DNA of 64,000 nucleotides from an uncultured Allomuricauda sp. (lineage in GTDB: Bacteria > Bacteroidota > Bacteroidia > Flavobacteriales > Flavobacteriaceae): NCBI RefSeq assembly GCF_947258355.1, contig NZ_CAMYIC010000024.1, forward strand, positions 1 to 64,000. Reading direction: 5' to 3'. A program made the translations under genes and the position numbers. This document shows, in pieces, positions 1-6,844 of the stretch (the stretch's first letter is position 1; every line of letters begins with the position of its first letter). The notes under the pieces were generated by a model that ran no database searches, was not told the DNA's origin, and saw only the letters and a program-made list of their open reading frames with translations.

Positions 1-335
1 AGCTCGTAAATCTCATGTTTCACACTTTTAATTGGCGAAAATAATTACGCTCTTGCCGCATAATCTGAATTATAGTAAGATGTGCCTCGTCCCTACAAGG
101 TAGGGAAGCGAGATGTTCCTGAATAGCCCTTGTTGACGGCGATTCGTTTAGGAGCACCAAAAAAGTCAACACAAGGGTGTTCGTTCGCTTTGGCGACACC
201 TCTAAAACCTAAAGAAGATAAGTGTATGTTAGGCCGTATCTGGTCAGGCATGCATCGAAAACCAAGCAGATACTAAGCATGTAGAAAGCATGGTTATTGC
301 TTGTTTGGACGAGGGTTCGAATCCCTCCGGCTCCA
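1..335 (+). ncRNA. ssrA: tmRNA, 3' portion (5' end outside window)
   Basis: This is transfer-messenger RNA, which rescues stalled ribosomes and tags the unfinished protein for proteolysis. The tag reading frame is visible at 34-63 as GENNYALAA followed by TAA, a tag form typical of Bacteroidota. The 3' end at 311-335 has a tRNA-like T arm (stem GAGGG/CCCTC around TTCGAAT) and an encoded CCA at 333-335. Pseudoknot-like complementary stretches lie between 90 and 230. The 5' acceptor strand and the start of the RNA lie before position 1, so the gene is partial only because of the window edge. SmpB is not in the window. Confidence 0.95.
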
Positions 336-361
336 CTAAAACACCATCAAAACACAACAAC

Positions 362-397
362 AAACCTGTAAATTACTGATTTACAGGTTTTTTTATT
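362..397 (+). terminator. Rho-independent terminator of tmRNA
   Basis: A perfect 12-bp stem, AAACCTGTAAAT (362-373) with ATTTACAGGTTT (379-390), closes a 5-nt loop and runs into a T tract. It sits 27 nt after the encoded CCA of tmRNA. The same 12-bp stem recurs at 9260-9286 after dabA. Confidence 0.9.
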
Positions 398-514
398 TGT
401 GATTAAAATTTTCCTTCCCAATCCATATTGGTCTGTGACTGATAAAAATCACTTCCGTAGTTCTTCATTATTACTATCTTGAAACGATTTATTTTTAAGC
501 TCCAATCCATTATT

Positions 515-1231
515 ATGAAGGATAACGGCACTCAATTAGAAAATTATTTAGATCCACACTACATAACCCGCAGCAATTGGCTGCGCGCTGCTGTCCTTGG
601 TGCAAACGATGGCATTCTTTCAACAACTAGTATTGCCATTGGTGTGGCCGCTGCAAGTGACAGCAAAGACCCGATAATCTTGGCGACTTTGGCGGGGCTG
701 GTCGCAGGTGCTTTATCCATGGCTGCTGGAGAATACGTTTCGGTAAGTTCCCAAACCGATGTGGAAAAAGCGGACATTGAGCGAGAAAAACAGGAATTGG
801 AAGAAATGCCCGATATGGAATTGGAGATGCTTACCCAAATCTATCAAGAAAGGGGACTTAAAAGAGAAACGGCTCAATTGGTCGCCAAGGAACTGACTGA
901 AAAAGATGCCCTTGGCGCACATATCAGAGATGAACTTGGAATCAATGAAATAAGTCAGGCAAAACCTGTACAAGCTGCATTGGCCTCAGGTGCATCCTTT
1001 ACAGTTGGGGCATTGCTTCCCTTGGTTGTCGCCTTGTTCCTACCTCTTAAGAATTTGGAATACTATTTATATGGTTTTGGGATTTTCTTCTTGATATCCC
1101 TTGGGGCCATGGCAGCCAAAGCTGGTGGATCGAGTATTTTGAAAGCTGTTGCCCGAATAACCTTTTGGGGAACGGTTGCCATGGGGATAACCGCATTGGT
1201 AGGTTATTTGTTCGATGTCACCGTTGCTTAA
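515..1231 (+). CDS. VIT1/CCC1 family Fe2+/Mn2+ transporter
   Basis: This 238-residue membrane protein belongs to the VIT1/CCC1 family, which moves ferrous iron or manganese across membranes. The N-terminal LGANDGILSTTSIAIGVAAA and the following GLVAGALSMAAGEYVSVSSQ segment are the family's helix 1/2 signatures, with the conserved GE-Y-SV-SQ run. A charged cytoplasmic insert rich in Glu and Met follows (about residues 85-140: EREKQELEEMPDMELEMLTQIY and on), the usual metal-binding region. Three hydrophobic segments close the protein. The open frame extends back to a TTG at 479, but the ATG at 515 is preferred because homology begins shortly after it. The gene appears monocistronic between tmRNA and the sqr operon. 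The metal it carries cannot be decided from sequence. Confidence 0.85.
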   Translation: MKDNGTQLENYLDPHYITRSNWLRAAVLGANDGILSTTSIAIGVAAASDSKDPIILATLAGLVAGALSMAAGEYVSVSSQTDVEKADIEREKQELEEMPDMELEMLTQIYQERGLKRETAQLVAKELTEKDALGAHIRDELGINEISQAKPVQAALASGASFTVGALLPLVVALFLPLKNLEYYLYGFGIFFLISLGAMAAKAGGSSILKAVARITFWGTVAMGITALVGYLFDVTVA

Positions 1232-1400
1232 GTTCAAATTTCCCAAAGTTGGAAACAAACACTGTCCCAGAATACTTTTTTGGGTATATACCAATGATTT
1301 CACACAAAAACCCTTGACCAAAAAAATAGCGGACAAAGCCTAGAAAGCTGTGTCCACACTCGTTTAATGTTTGCTTATCCACTTATATTACAGCAACTTA

Positions 1401-1416
1401 TGTAACTTAGGTTACA
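1401..1416. promoter_or_regulatory. Inverted repeat TGTAAC-N4-GTTACA upstream of sqr
   Basis: A perfect 6-bp inverted repeat (TGTAAC / GTTACA) is separated by TTAG. Its half-site length and 4-bp spacer match the geometry of the TGAC-N4-GTCA element 34 bp (centre to centre 32 bp) downstream, so the pair may bind the same or a related Crp/Fnr-type dimer. Function is inferred from position only, about 90 bp before the sqr start. Confidence 0.4.
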
Positions 1417-1434
1417 AAGAAAAGGGCCGAAAAC

Positions 1435-1446
1435 TGACAATTGTCA
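1435..1446. promoter_or_regulatory. Perfect palindrome TGACAATTGTCA, candidate Crp/Fnr-type site of sqr
   Basis: This is a fully palindromic 12-mer of the form TGAC-N4-GTCA. A sequence close to the Bacteroidota -7 element (TACTTTTA, 1470-1477) lies downstream. If that is the -7 box, transcription starts near 1481 and the palindrome is centred near -41, the normal place for a Crp/Fnr activator that touches RNA polymerase. The same core is found before thioredoxin (19875-19886) and the usp pair (22010-22021). Confidence 0.5.
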
Positions 1447-1505
1447 TATTTGCCGATTGCACCTTTGACTACTTTTACTCCAGTAAATCAAAGAATCTAG
1501 AAATC

Positions 1506-2753
1506 ATGAAAAATTTAGTCATATTAGGTGCAGGAACGGCCGGAACAATGATGTCCAACCATCTTGTATCAAAGCTTCCCAAAGATGAATGGCAGATCAC
1601 CGTGGTAGATCAATACAAAACACATTATTACCAGCCTGGTTTTTTATTTCTTCCCTTTGATATATATACCACCAAACAAGTAAAGAAAAAAGGTGCCAAA
1701 TTCATTCCAAAGGGTGTTAATTACATCAACGAAAAAATTGAGCTGATCCAACCGGAAGAGAACAAGGTTCAATTGGATAATGGAACCGAACTCCATTATG
1801 ATATCTTGATTATTGCAACGGGTACCAAAATTGCCCCTGAGGAGGTTGAAGGTATGGACGGTCCTGAATGGCACAAGAGCATCTTTGATTTTTACACTTA
1901 TGAAGGTGCAAAGGCCCTTCGTGATAAGTTCCGCGAGTGGGAAGGTGGCAAATTGGTGGTTCACATTACCGAAATGCCCATTAAGTGTCCAGTAGCTCCT
2001 TTGGAATTCGCTTTCTTGGCTGATTCTTATTTTAAAAACAAAGGAATGCGTGACAAAGTGGATATCACATTTGTAACTCCTTTGGGAGGGGCTTTCACTA
2101 AGCCAAAAGCCACACAGGCATTGCATCACTTGCTAGAGAACAAAGGAATCAAAGAAGTAACCGATTTCAACATCGAGCGTGTCGATTATGAGAATAACAA
2201 AATCATTGATTATGCAGAAACGGAAGTTCCTTACGATATTTTGGTAACGGTTCCAACGAATATGGGAGATGCACTGATAGAAAGATCAGGCATGGGTGAT
2301 GACCTCAACTTTGTTCCTACAAACAAGGCTACACTACAAACAGATGATCATGAAAACATTTTTGCCATTGGTGATGCTACCAACCTACCTGCTTCCAAAG
2401 CTGGTTCCGTAGCACACTTCGAGGCGGAAATATTGACAGAGAACATTTTGAGATATATTAACGGAGAACCTTTAAAAGAAGAGTTCGACGGCCATGCCAA
2501 CTGTTTCATCGAAACAGGAGGAGGTAAGGCCCTTTTGATAGACTTTAACTATACGCATGAACCAGTTGAAGGTACGTTCCCATTCCCTGGAGTAGGACCA
2601 TTGAACCTGCTTAAGGAAAGTAGGACAAACCACATGGGAAAAATGGCCTTTAGATGGATCTATTGGAACATGCTGATCAAAGGAATCCATATTCCTTTCG
2701 TATCTGCGACCATGAGCGAAAAAGGAAAAAAATTCGAAGAAACCGAAGCATAA
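1506..2753 (+). CDS. sqr: Sulfide:quinone oxidoreductase, NAD(P)/FAD-dependent
   Basis: This 415-residue flavoprotein should oxidise sulfide at the inner membrane, pass electrons to quinone and leave sulfane sulfur. An N-terminal dinucleotide fold (LGAGTAGT, residues 7-14) binds FAD, the second flavin motif is IFAIGDATNLP (about 285-294), and the C-terminal third is amphipathic with Trp/Phe-rich helices suited to membrane attachment. Two cysteines fit the redox pair: C161 in IKCPVAPLEF and C333 in HANCFIETGGG. The third cysteine present in some SQR types is absent. The frame is open back to 1371, but the ATG at 1506 starts exactly at the flavin fold. It leads a three-gene operon with the TusE-like and DsrE-like proteins (24- and 54-bp gaps), which suggests the sulfur is handed to protein carriers. 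A related flavoprotein role cannot be excluded. Confidence 0.85.
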   Translation: MKNLVILGAGTAGTMMSNHLVSKLPKDEWQITVVDQYKTHYYQPGFLFLPFDIYTTKQVKKKGAKFIPKGVNYINEKIELIQPEENKVQLDNGTELHYDILIIATGTKIAPEEVEGMDGPEWHKSIFDFYTYEGAKALRDKFREWEGGKLVVHITEMPIKCPVAPLEFAFLADSYFKNKGMRDKVDITFVTPLGGAFTKPKATQALHHLLENKGIKEVTDFNIERVDYENNKIIDYAETEVPYDILVTVPTNMGDALIERSGMGDDLNFVPTNKATLQTDDHENIFAIGDATNLPASKAGSVAHFEAEILTENILRYINGEPLKEEFDGHANCFIETGGGKALLIDFNYTHEPVEGTFPFPGVGPLNLLKESRTNHMGKMAFRWIYWNMLIKGIHIPFVSATMSEKGKKFEETEA

Positions 2754-2777
2754 TTAATAAACTTAAACACAAATAAA

Positions 2778-3086
2778 ATGGACAAGACAATAGCACAAGC
2801 AACCGTTTCAGTGGACCAAGAAGGATACCTAACAGATTTTTCTCAATGGAACAAGGAGATTGGTACAGAGATAGCCAAAGAACAAGGCATTGAAATGACT
2901 GACAAGCACTGGGAAGTCATTGATTACATCCACGATAAATTCAAAAAAGAAGAACCCTTATCCATTAGGGGAATCAAAAAAAGTGGTGTACTCAATATTA
3001 AAGAGTTCTATGCACTTTTCCCAGGAGGACCTTTGAAAAAAGCAACGATGATCGCCGGTATTCCAAAACCAAAAAGCTGTATTTAA
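2778..3086 (+). CDS. TusE/DsrC/DsvC family sulfur carrier protein
   Basis: This 102-residue soluble protein belongs to the TusE/DsrC family, which carries sulfur as a persulfide on a flexible C-terminal arm. The C-terminus AGIPKPKSCI has the invariant penultimate cysteine (C101). True DsrC also has a cysteine ten residues earlier; here that position is threonine (KKATMIAG), so the protein is of the single-cysteine TusE type. The family start is well matched at the ATG. It follows sqr by 24 bp and precedes the DsrE-like gene, so it is a candidate acceptor of the persulfide made by SQR. No dsrAB or tusBCD genes are in the window. Confidence 0.85.
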   Translation: MDKTIAQATVSVDQEGYLTDFSQWNKEIGTEIAKEQGIEMTDKHWEVIDYIHDKFKKEEPLSIRGIKKSGVLNIKEFYALFPGGPLKKATMIAGIPKPKSCI

Positions 3087-3140
3087 TTACAGGCAGCGGT
3101 TCAATTAATAGGATTTAAGAACAAGGTTAAACTTAAGATA

Positions 3141-3617
3141 ATGAGCGATACAAAAGTTAAAAAAATGCTTTTTATACTCTCCAAAGCCACACTCGAAAAT
3201 GTGTATGCAGCATTTGTGATGGCCAACGGAGCTCGAATGGAAGGCATAGAGTCTGAAATATTCTTTACGTTCTTTGGATTGGAAGCCATTCAAAAGAAAA
3301 AACTGGAACACTTGCATGTTGCCACGGTAGGTAACCCGGCAATGCACATGCCAACCATGTTGGGAGGTTTGCCAGGTGTTGAAGCATTGGCTTCCAAAAT
3401 GATGAAAAAAGAGATGGACAAATTGGATATGCCGCCGGTAGGTGAGTTCTTGGAAATCCTATCCGATTCTGGATGTAAGCTTTGGGCATGTAAATTAGCT
3501 GTTGACATGTTCCATCTAGAGGAAAAAGATCTTATCGATGATTTGGATGGCATTCTTACCATTGGAGATTTCTACAGCAGGGCAGACCAAGATGGAACCC
3601 AATTGCTGTTCATATAA
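3141..3617 (+). CDS. DsrE/DsrF-like (DsrE2 type) sulfur-transfer protein
   Basis: This 158-residue protein resembles the DsrE/DsrF-like 'peroxiredoxin family' proteins (DsrE2 group). The N-terminal KKMLFILSKATLENVYAAFV strand-helix and the central FFTFFGLEAI stretch are typical. Two cysteines, C112 and C117 in DSGCKLWACKLAVDMF, form the CxxxxC active motif used for sulfur transfer in this group. There is no clear membrane segment. It ends the sqr operon. The likely role is to accept or shuttle persulfide sulfur coming from SQR via the TusE-like protein. TusA, the usual partner, is not encoded here. Confidence 0.75.
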   Translation: MSDTKVKKMLFILSKATLENVYAAFVMANGARMEGIESEIFFTFFGLEAIQKKKLEHLHVATVGNPAMHMPTMLGGLPGVEALASKMMKKEMDKLDMPPVGEFLEILSDSGCKLWACKLAVDMFHLEEKDLIDDLDGILTIGDFYSRADQDGTQLLFI

Positions 3618-3657
3618 GAATATAGAAAAACAATACCTTTTTTATATTTAACGGGAA

Positions 3658-3717
3658 CTGGCCAAAAGGTGCAATACTGTTCTAAAAAAACAGAAACGCT
3701 TTTTGGCTGGTTTTTTT
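3658..3717 (+). terminator. Terminator of the sqr operon
   Basis: CTGGCCAAAAGG (3658-3669) pairs with CTTTTTGGCTGG (3699-3710) over 12 positions, three of them G-T wobbles, and is followed by seven Ts. A small CTGTT/AACAG hairpin sits inside the loop. It lies in the 144-bp gap between the convergent sqr operon and the lysR gene; only the plus orientation ends in a T run. Confidence 0.7.
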
Positions 3718-3761
3718 GACAAATAATACACATTTCCACAGGTGTTTTACGCTTTTTATAT

Positions 3762-4685
3762 TTAAAAGTCGTCAATCCAATCAAATTTCCTTTTGATTAT
3801 TTCTTCCTTTTTCACATCCAGATATTCCAAAAATGCAACAGCGGCAGGAGAAAGATTTTTTGACTTCAACCAAATCAAGTTCCATGTAGTGGTGATTGGT
3901 AAACCTTTGACCTGCACTATTTTTAAATCTTTGTTGAGCAATTCGTTTTTTATCCCTATCAAAGGCATAACGGAACAGCCAAGTCCAGAAACCACGGCTT
4001 GTTTAACCGCTTCATTGGAGGTCAACTCCATTTTCTTTTGAACTTTAAAATTGTTTCGTTCTATAAAACCCTCCATGGCATTTCGAGTGGCCGAGCCAGG
4101 TTCCCTGTAGATCAAAGGTATTTGTTCAAACAGTTTTCTTTTGGTCGTACTCTTGGAAAATTTCCTATGGTAATTGCTTACATAAAACAATTTATTCGGC
4201 ATTAGTTCCACGGCCTGAACATTTAATTTATCCGGAAGAACAGAAACTAAAGCAAAATCAACCTCATTGAGTTCCAGGCTTCTTACTACTTTAGTTTTGT
4301 TGGTAACATCCATCACAAGATCCACACCATCATTCTCCTTCATAAAACCTGACATAAAATAAGGCATCACATATTTCCCTGTCGATACCACCGATATTTT
4401 TAGGCGTCCAGACAGCTTACCTTGATACGCCATGGTCTTGTAATTAATTTCGTGAACCTGATTGAGAATTTTTTCTGCCGCCCGAGCAATTTCTTTACCA
4501 AAATCGGTAATAAAAAGTCGTCGACCAACTACTTCGGTAAGTGGAATTGGAAACTGATCCTGAAAATTTTTTAACTGAATTGAGACCGCTGGCTGGGTTA
4601 AATGCAGCTCTTCGGATGCCTTCGTAATACTCTGTAGTTCAGTTATTTTAAGGAATATTTGAAGTTGATGTAGGGTATAGTTCAT
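3762..4685 (-). CDS. LysR family transcriptional regulator, CbbR-like, likely controls dabBA
   Basis: This is a 307-residue LysR-type regulator. Residues 1-60 form the winged HTH (LHQLQIFLKITELQSITKASEELHLTQPAVS), followed by the linker helix and a two-lobed effector-binding domain (about 90-300). The overall sequence is reminiscent of CbbR/RbcR-like and CysB-like members. It is transcribed divergently from the dab gene group with a 97-bp gap that holds a T-N11-A palindrome, the standard LysR arrangement, so it most likely regulates inorganic carbon uptake and itself. The effector is unknown. It could also respond to sulfur metabolites, since the sqr operon converges on it. Confidence 0.85.
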   Translation of the reverse strand: MNYTLHQLQIFLKITELQSITKASEELHLTQPAVSIQLKNFQDQFPIPLTEVVGRRLFITDFGKEIARAAEKILNQVHEINYKTMAYQGKLSGRLKISVVSTGKYVMPYFMSGFMKENDGVDLVMDVTNKTKVVRSLELNEVDFALVSVLPDKLNVQAVELMPNKLFYVSNYHRKFSKSTTKRKLFEQIPLIYREPGSATRNAMEGFIERNNFKVQKKMELTSNEAVKQAVVSGLGCSVMPLIGIKNELLNKDLKIVQVKGLPITTTWNLIWLKSKNLSPAAVAFLEYLDVKKEEIIKRKFDWIDDF

Positions 4686-4729
4686 AAATATTTTTAATGT
4701 TTACCATTATAAAGATAAATAAAAATTAA

Positions 4730-4742
4730 TGATAATTATCTA
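4730..4742. promoter_or_regulatory. T-N11-A palindrome, candidate LysR operator
   Basis: TGATAATTATCTA contains the perfect palindrome GATAATTATC (4731-4740) and fits the T-N11-A form of LysR binding sites. It lies 44 bp upstream of the lysR start and 40 bp upstream of the first dab-operon gene. A possible -7-like element (TAACCTTTG) follows at 4743-4751. Confidence 0.5.
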
Positions 4743-4782
4743 TAACCTTTGCAATCGAAATCATTGTTAAAACCAAATACGA

Positions 4783-5091
4783 ATGGAAACAAAAGAATTA
4801 GCTGAAATCTTGATTGACAAACAAAAAATTCAACTGGTAGATGGAAAATTTACCCCTACCGAAGCTTCCGATGTTATTACATCCCTAATCAATGAAAAAA
4901 TCAACTTCCACAAAATCCAAAGACTGAAAATTTGGGAAGGCAACCATCAGAGCAAAACCAATTTACTGGATAACCGCATACAGGAATTGGAACAAGAAAA
5001 GCAAACCGCTCGAGATATTGTAAGTCAGGCAAGAACCAAAGGTAAAAACATAACCATAAATGGCATTTTAGAAATCACTTTGGAAGATTAA
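4783..5091 (+). CDS. Small unknown protein, first gene of the dab operon
   Basis: I do not recognise this 102-residue protein. It is soluble, charged and mostly helical. The middle (about residues 45-80, including NRIQELEQEKQTARDIVSQA) has heptad-like spacing and may form a coiled coil. The end (ITINGILEITLED) looks like a short beta hairpin. It is the first gene downstream of the LysR-type operator and precedes a two-helix membrane protein, dabB and dabA on the same strand, so it is probably co-transcribed with them and may be an accessory or regulatory factor for the transporter. Confidence 0.7.
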   Translation: METKELAEILIDKQKIQLVDGKFTPTEASDVITSLINEKINFHKIQRLKIWEGNHQSKTNLLDNRIQELEQEKQTARDIVSQARTKGKNITINGILEITLED

Positions 5092-5165
5092 AAACAACTT
5101 TACGGGAAAAGCTCCTGTTTGATAAGCTATACTAAACCAAAACACGAATTTTAATTCAATTTCTT

Positions 5166-5366
5166 ATGCAATTATCCAAAAAAAACACTTTGATTCTTTT
5201 AGGGGTGCTTATGGTGGTATCATTTATTATACTCTCCTATATGGAGGGATCCCTATTCCTTGATCGCATTTTATTGTGCAGCTTTATTTTAGTTACTGCT
5301 CTATTGGCAAATTTGCGAAGTAGGGTGCGCAGAGTTATCCCAGAGGAAGATAACAAGAATAGATAA
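5166..5366 (+). CDS. Small two-helix membrane protein of the dab operon
   Basis: This 66-residue protein has two predicted membrane helices (about 8-24 LILLGVLMVVSFIILSY and 30-48 FLDRILLCSFILVTALLAN) and a basic, then charged, C-terminal tail. I recognise no family. It lies 74 bp after the small soluble gene and 20 bp before dabB, so it is likely translated from the same message and could be a small subunit or assembly factor of the DabAB complex. Confidence 0.65.
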   Translation: MQLSKKNTLILLGVLMVVSFIILSYMEGSLFLDRILLCSFILVTALLANLRSRVRRVIPEEDNKNR

Positions 5367-5386
5367 CTCATTAAAACCTATAGATA

Positions 5387-6844
5387 ATGACTCCATCAAC
5401 GAGCATAATCAGAAATTCTGGGAAAAAGATTGATATTACCGGGACAATCCCGGTTTTATTTTGGTTACTTTTTTTGACCAACCTTATTCTTACAGTTTTC
5501 TATTATCCAAATATTCCTGATTGGCGATGGGAAAATGTTTTTAGAATAAATGGATTTACCGCTTTGTTATGGACCACTGTAACATTTTTCAGTGCAATAA
5601 TCGGTAGTTATGCAAACTCCTATTTTAAAGACAGTGACCAAAAATCCAAGTTCATGTTCTTATCACTTGGGTTTACCTTGGGAGTAATGCTTTTTGTGAT
5701 ATCCGAGCACCTTGTTTTACTACTTTCTAGCTGGCTACTGATGGGTACCCTTATGTCGGCATTGATAGGTCTGGATTCTAAATGGGGTGATGCACGGGAA
5801 GCCAAGAAGTTCATCAGGCAATACTTTATCATCAGCACTATTTTTTTGAGCATTGGCCTGCTTTTACCAGCATCCTACAATAATACCATCACAATAAGTG
5901 AATGGATCGCTTCCATAGTACAAACGCCAAGTTATATCAAAACTATTTCGGCCTTGTGCATTATTATGGCCGCATTGATACAATCAGCTATATTCCCATT
6001 TCATAAATGGTTGCTTTCTGCCATGACCGCTCCTACGCCTGCATCCGCATTAATGCATGCTGGTTTTGTGAATGGGTCCGGGATATTACTTACGCTGTTC
6101 GCGCCATTGTTGTTTGCTTCCAATACATTGGAAATACTTCTTATTGTTGGTGGACTTACTGCAATTGTAGCTCAATTCACCAAGTTGATCCAGGTTAATG
6201 TAAAGCAACGCCTAGCATGCTCTACCATTGCTCAAATGGGTTTTATGATAATGCAATGTGGTCTCGGATTTTTCAATGCTGCAATTGCCCATTTAATTCT
6301 GCATGGGTTCTACAAAGCCTATCTTTTTCTTTCTTCCGGTGAAGAAATTGAACAATCAAAACCCAGTGAACCACCAATAATCCGAATAAAATGGCTTCAG
6401 GCTCTTGTTGTACTGATATTCAGTGTATTGGGCGCATATCTATTTATCCTGTTCACTGGTAAGGGAATGCACATGGATAGCGGTATTTTTCTAACGCTAA
6501 TAGTATCGATTACGGTTGGGCAAGCCACTTATAATATTGTAAAGCATAACCCCCTTTCAGGAATTCAGAAAATAATACTGCCCCCAATACTTTTTATTTC
6601 GGGTATTGGTGTATACTCACTATTCTATAATGGAGTTACGGCACTAATGGCAGATATGCCTCTAATTGCCTCGCCTACTCATCTATCGACAACCCAAATC
6701 GTTTTTGGGGTTGTTTTCTTGGCAGGTTTCTTTTTGATGAAACTTGGAATCTACCGAAAAATTCCATGGTTATACGTCAAATTGCTCAACCTGTCACAGC
6801 CCACAAAGCGGACAATCTTAATGTATAAATCCAAAATTCAATGA
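5387..6844 (+). CDS. dabB: DabB, membrane subunit of the DabAB inorganic carbon transporter (NDH-1 ND5-like)
   Basis: This 485-residue protein has about thirteen membrane helices and belongs to the proton-conducting membrane transporter family related to NuoL and Mrp antiporter subunits. The segment IIMAALIQSAIFPFHKWLLSAMTAPTPASALMHAGFVN (about 188-225) is the family core, with the Lys and His used for proton passage. It overlaps dabA by 4 nt (ATGA), so the two are translationally coupled. DabB is proposed to couple the membrane potential or proton flow to CO2 hydration by DabA, giving energy-driven accumulation of bicarbonate. Without other nuo genes nearby and with DabA next to it, a complex I role is unlikely. 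Confidence 0.9.
   Translation: MTPSTSIIRNSGKKIDITGTIPVLFWLLFLTNLILTVFYYPNIPDWRWENVFRINGFTALLWTTVTFFSAIIGSYANSYFKDSDQKSKFMFLSLGFTLGVMLFVISEHLVLLLSSWLLMGTLMSALIGLDSKWGDAREAKKFIRQYFIISTIFLSIGLLLPASYNNTITISEWIASIVQTPSYIKTISALCIIMAALIQSAIFPFHKWLLSAMTAPTPASALMHAGFVNGSGILLTLFAPLLFASNTLEILLIVGGLTAIVAQFTKLIQVNVKQRLACSTIAQMGFMIMQCGLGFFNAAIAHLILHGFYKAYLFLSSGEEIEQSKPSEPPIIRIKWLQALVVLIFSVLGAYLFILFTGKGMHMDSGIFLTLIVSITVGQATYNIVKHNPLSGIQKIILPPILFISGIGVYSLFYNGVTALMADMPLIASPTHLSTTQIVFGVVFLAGFFLMKLGIYRKIPWLYVKLLNLSQPTKRTILMYKSKIQ

Noticed and set aside
1-400. An integrated island with attachment site at the tmRNA 3' end.
   Set aside because: No integrase gene and no second copy of the tmRNA 3' sequence were seen in the window.
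421-460. GTGA...TCAC repeat before the VIT gene as a Crp/Fnr site.
   Set aside because: The spacer is 10 bp, not the 4 or 6 bp of such sites.
559-777. Open frames antisense to the VIT gene and similar shadow frames across the window.
   Set aside because: They lie within clearly conserved genes in other frames and show no domain or signal features of their own.
1371-1505. A 45-codon N-terminal extension of the sulfide:quinone oxidoreductase.
   Set aside because: It starts at TTG, has no family similarity and covers the palindromes; the FAD fold starts exactly at the ATG at 1506.
2778-3086. True DsrC of dissimilatory sulfur metabolism.
   Set aside because: The second conserved cysteine is Thr and no dsrAB genes are present, so a TusE-type carrier is the safer call.
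5387-6844. NADH dehydrogenase (complex I) NuoL subunit.
   Set aside because: No other nuo genes nearby; it overlaps dabA, whose zinc ligands are intact.
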